This document shows, piece after piece, positions 13,609-14,404 of a stretch of DNA of 14,404 nucleotides. This DNA is from Ignavibacteriales bacterium. Lineage in GTDB: Bacteria > Bacteroidota > Ignavibacteria > Ignavibacteriales > Melioribacteraceae. A program made the translations under genes and the position numbers. The stretch is taken from positions 1 to 14,404 of the forward strand of contig QYQI01000030.1 of the NCBI GenBank assembly GCA_007280825.1, in the 5' to 3' direction. The notes below the pieces were generated by a model. The model saw nothing but the letters and a program-made list of their open reading frames with translations. It was not told the DNA's origin and ran no database searches. The stretch's first letter is position 1. Each line of letters opens with the position of its first letter.

Positions 13609-14404
13609 ATGATAAATCCGTTTATTAACAATAAGAAAGTACTTGCTACATATTTTGTTGTTTGGTTTTTCATTTTTCTGGTTCATGTAAGCGTTCTGAA
13701 TTTATTTTTAAATATTCCGATCCTGTCAGCTGTTATTGACAGTGCTGTTTTCAACCTGATCTATCAGTTGTTGGGAATTAGTCTTTGGTATACTGTTAGT
13801 TTTAATTCGCTGGAAAATTATAATGCGGTTAAGATTTTTCTAAATCATATTGCTGCGGCTGTAATTACATCCGGCTTATGGATACTTGCCGGATATTATA
13901 TTATGAGCAATATTATTACCGGAAAAAGTATTTATCCTGAATTCCTATTGAAATCTTTAGTCTGGAGATTTTTAATCGGAATACTATACTACACAGTAAT
14001 TATTGCTGTTGATTACGTGATTATATATTACAATAATTTCCAGGAGAAGCTCTTAAGAGAAGTTGAATTGAATGCTCTTGTAAAAGAGGCAGAATTAAAA
14101 ACGCTGAAGTATCAAATCAATCCTCATTTCATTTTCAACAGTTTGAATTCGATAAGTTCACTTACATTATCGAATCCTACTCAGGCTCAAGAGATGACCA
14201 TTAAACTTTCAGCGTTTCTTAGAAGTACTCTTTCGAAAAATGAAAAACAAAAGAATAAATTAAGCGAGGAAATAAATAACGCAAAACTGTATCTTGATAT
14301 TGAGAAGGTTCGTTTTGCTGATAAGTTTGAATTTGTTGAAGAGATCAAACAAGAATGTAAGGAGCTTGAAGTTCCGAGTATGATTCTTCAACCGCTTTTT
14401 GAAA
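13609..14404 (+). CDS. LytS/YehU-type sensor histidine kinase (partial, 3' end beyond window)
   Basis: Membrane sensor kinase of the His_kinase (LytS/YpdA/YehU) family; 265 codons are present and the frame is open at the right edge, so it was cut by the window. Four predicted membrane helices (about 12-34, 45-62, 77-100, 118-141) lead into a coiled linker (145-165) and the phosphoacceptor region LKYQINPHFIFNSLNSISSL (166-185) with His173. LRSTLSKNEKQKNKLSEEI and LYLDIEKVRFADKF follow, then PSMILQPLFE (256-265) at the start of the ATPase N-box. The start is ATG 13609; an ATG at 13598 hits a stop after four codons. These kinases work with LytTR response regulators, often encoded next door, so the partner is expected just past the edge. 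The LiaF-like genes upstream are likely input or inhibitory partners. Confidence 0.92.
   Translation, partial: MINPFINNKKVLATYFVVWFFIFLVHVSVLNLFLNIPILSAVIDSAVFNLIYQLLGISLWYTVSFNSLENYNAVKIFLNHIAAAVITSGLWILAGYYIMSNIITGKSIYPEFLLKSLVWRFLIGILYYTVIIAVDYVIIYYNNFQEKLLREVELNALVKEAELKTLKYQINPHFIFNSLNSISSLTLSNPTQAQEMTIKLSAFLRSTLSKNEKQKNKLSEEINNAKLYLDIEKVRFADKFEFVEEIKQECKELEVPSMILQPLFE

Noticed and set aside
13598..13612. ATG at 13598 as the kinase start or a leader peptide
   Set aside because: It reads only four codons before TGA; probably chance, though its stop overlaps the real ATG at 13609.

Overview
The window comes from an AT-rich bacterial chromosome. The first 85 bases are the 5' end of a 16S rRNA gene on the minus strand. 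The gene content (DUF3098-like protein, tandem LiaF-like proteins beside a LytS-type kinase) and promoters with a Bacteroidota-like -7 box suggest the Bacteroidota/Ignavibacteriota/Chlorobiota (FCB) group. An Ignavibacteria-like organism is my best guess, but that is an inference from style. No phage, IS, CRISPR or tRNA is visible; this looks like ordinary chromosome with a few odd details.

Layout. 1-454: 16S 5' end (minus), its leader with a boxA-like site and two hairpins, the rRNA promoter, and a divergent promoter that serves the plus-strand genes. 455-2132 (plus): DUF3098-like membrane protein, a single EutN/CcmL microcompartment vertex protein, and dprA. dprA ends tail-to-tail with rarA, the two stop codons overlapping. 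2129-7377 (minus): a tight six-gene run read metF, Gfo/Idh/MocA oxidoreductase, class II aldolase, ddl, ftsB/divIC-like, rarA. 7443-9905 (minus): membrane-anchored penicillin-acylase-family Ntn hydrolase. 10020-12008 (plus): rmuC, then a small 5-TM membrane protein. 12174-14404 (plus): two tandem LiaF-like proteins with IFGG repeats, followed by a LytS/YehU-type histidine kinase cut by the window edge.

How the genes fit together. Three genes concern DNA processing or fork repair (dprA, rarA, rmuC). ddl and the FtsB/DivIC-like protein belong to wall synthesis and division, and the LiaF-LytS block looks like an envelope-stress sensing module whose response regulator should lie just beyond the right edge. 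metF serves one-carbon metabolism. The aldolase and its overlapping oxidoreductase suggest sugar-derived substrates, and the lone shell vertex protein hints at a microcompartment encoded elsewhere.

Points most worth a second look: loss of both signature catalytic residues in the Gfo/Idh protein; a 39-nt copy of rmuC coding sequence just downstream of another gene, with only synonymous third-position differences; the orphan BMC vertex gene; and a leader hairpin whose loop is exactly the predicted first seven bases of 16S rRNA.
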